Notes under the pieces: generated by a model
The model's input: only the letters and a program-made list of their open reading frames with translations
The model's database searches: none
Told to the model about the DNA's origin: nothing
Position numbers and translations under genes: made by a program
In this document: one piece after another, positions 5,581 through 5,732 of the stretch
Layout: each line of letters begins with the position of its first letter
Position numbering within the stretch: the first letter of the stretch is position 1
Origin: JBDNFP01 sp041689775
GTDB lineage: Bacteria > Bacteroidota > Bacteroidia > Cytophagales > Spirosomataceae
Assembly (NCBI GenBank): GCA_041689775.1
Contig: JBDNFP010000013.1
Span: forward strand, 1 to 5,732
Length of the DNA stretch: 5,732 nt
Direction of reading: 5' to 3'

Positions 5581-5732
5581 GGATAATAGAAGTTTTGGTA
5601 CTGGGCATTTAATCTATGGTAAACATTAAGGGCTTCATTAACAGGAGGTCCTCCAAGGGGTAGATTTGGTTCACGAGCCCCTGTTTCATAGCCGGGGATA
5701 CCTTTTTGTACTTGGTTTGAAACCGTTTGGCA
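5577..5732 (-). CDS. C-terminal 51 codons of an unrecognised protein, 3' end only
   Basis: On the - strand the frame is open from the right edge (first codon TGC at 5732) to TGA at 5579-5577, giving 51 residues of a gene whose start lies beyond the window. The peptide is rich in Asn, Gln, Pro, Gly and Tyr (GYETGAREPNLPLGGPP, then NEALNVYHRLNAQYQNFYYP at the end). It has no membrane helix or motif I recognise. Support that it is a real gene end comes from the exact ATGA overlap of its stop with the start of the membrane-protein gene, which repeats the junction seen further along the operon, and from the absence of any promoter-like box in this stretch. A chance open frame remains possible. Confidence 0.55.
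   Translation of the reverse strand, partial: CQTVSNQVQKGIPGYETGAREPNLPLGGPPVNEALNVYHRLNAQYQNFYYP

Noticed and set aside
5369..5629. Open frame of 86 codons on the + strand antisense to the membrane-protein gene
   Set aside because: Antisense to a coherent four-helix protein with coupled junctions on both sides; no domain of its own.
1..5732. CRISPR array, tRNA/rRNA, insertion sequence, integrase or phage genes
   Set aside because: Looked for on both strands; no repeated spacer-like units, cloverleaf sequences, transposase frames or long terminal repeats were found.

Overview
The window looks like a chromosomal segment from a member of the Bacteroidota, most likely a Cytophagales-type bacterium. 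This rests on three things: promoter-like TAnnTTTG boxes (TACCTTTG, TACTTTTG) upstream of genes in place of sigma70 hexamers, mostly weak Shine-Dalgarno sequences with A/T-rich leaders, and the protein types present. It carries ordinary housekeeping or envelope genes. I see no mobile element, CRISPR array, RNA gene or phage gene, and I do not claim a new defence or biosynthetic system.

Layout from left to right: (1) a 5'-truncated glycosyltransferase family 9 (heptosyltransferase-like) gene on the + strand runs in from the left edge and ends at 867. (2) It converges on a 457-residue TPR-repeat protein gene on the - strand (927-2300); a good rho-independent terminator for the TPR gene lies between them. 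(3) Upstream of the TPR gene, also on the - strand, is an extended short-chain dehydrogenase/reductase of the NAD(P)-dependent epimerase/dihydroflavonol-reductase type (2417-3415). (4) Divergent from it is a C4-dicarboxylate transporter of the DctA type (3579-4841, +) with a well-formed Bacteroidota promoter and a perfect inverted repeat at its presumed transcription start. (5) The right end is a - strand operon read leftwards: the last 51 codons of an unrecognised protein, a four-helix membrane protein of 174 residues, and a 66-residue XRE-type helix-turn-helix regulator. The three are joined by two successive 4-base ATGA stop/start overlaps. The regulator ends only 17 bases from the end of the transporter gene, which converges on it.

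How they may work together: the sugar transferase belongs to lipopolysaccharide or surface-glycan assembly. The SDR and TPR genes share a strand but the TPR gene appears to have its own promoter. The transporter imports succinate, fumarate, malate or related acids. The membrane protein and HTH regulator are almost certainly co-translated and probably form a functional pair, but their target is not visible here. The points most worth a second look are a 9-A tract at the start of the TPR gene, where a one-base slip would fuse an upstream 11-codon reading frame to the protein; the operator-like repeat at the dctA start site; and the chained overlaps of the right-hand operon.
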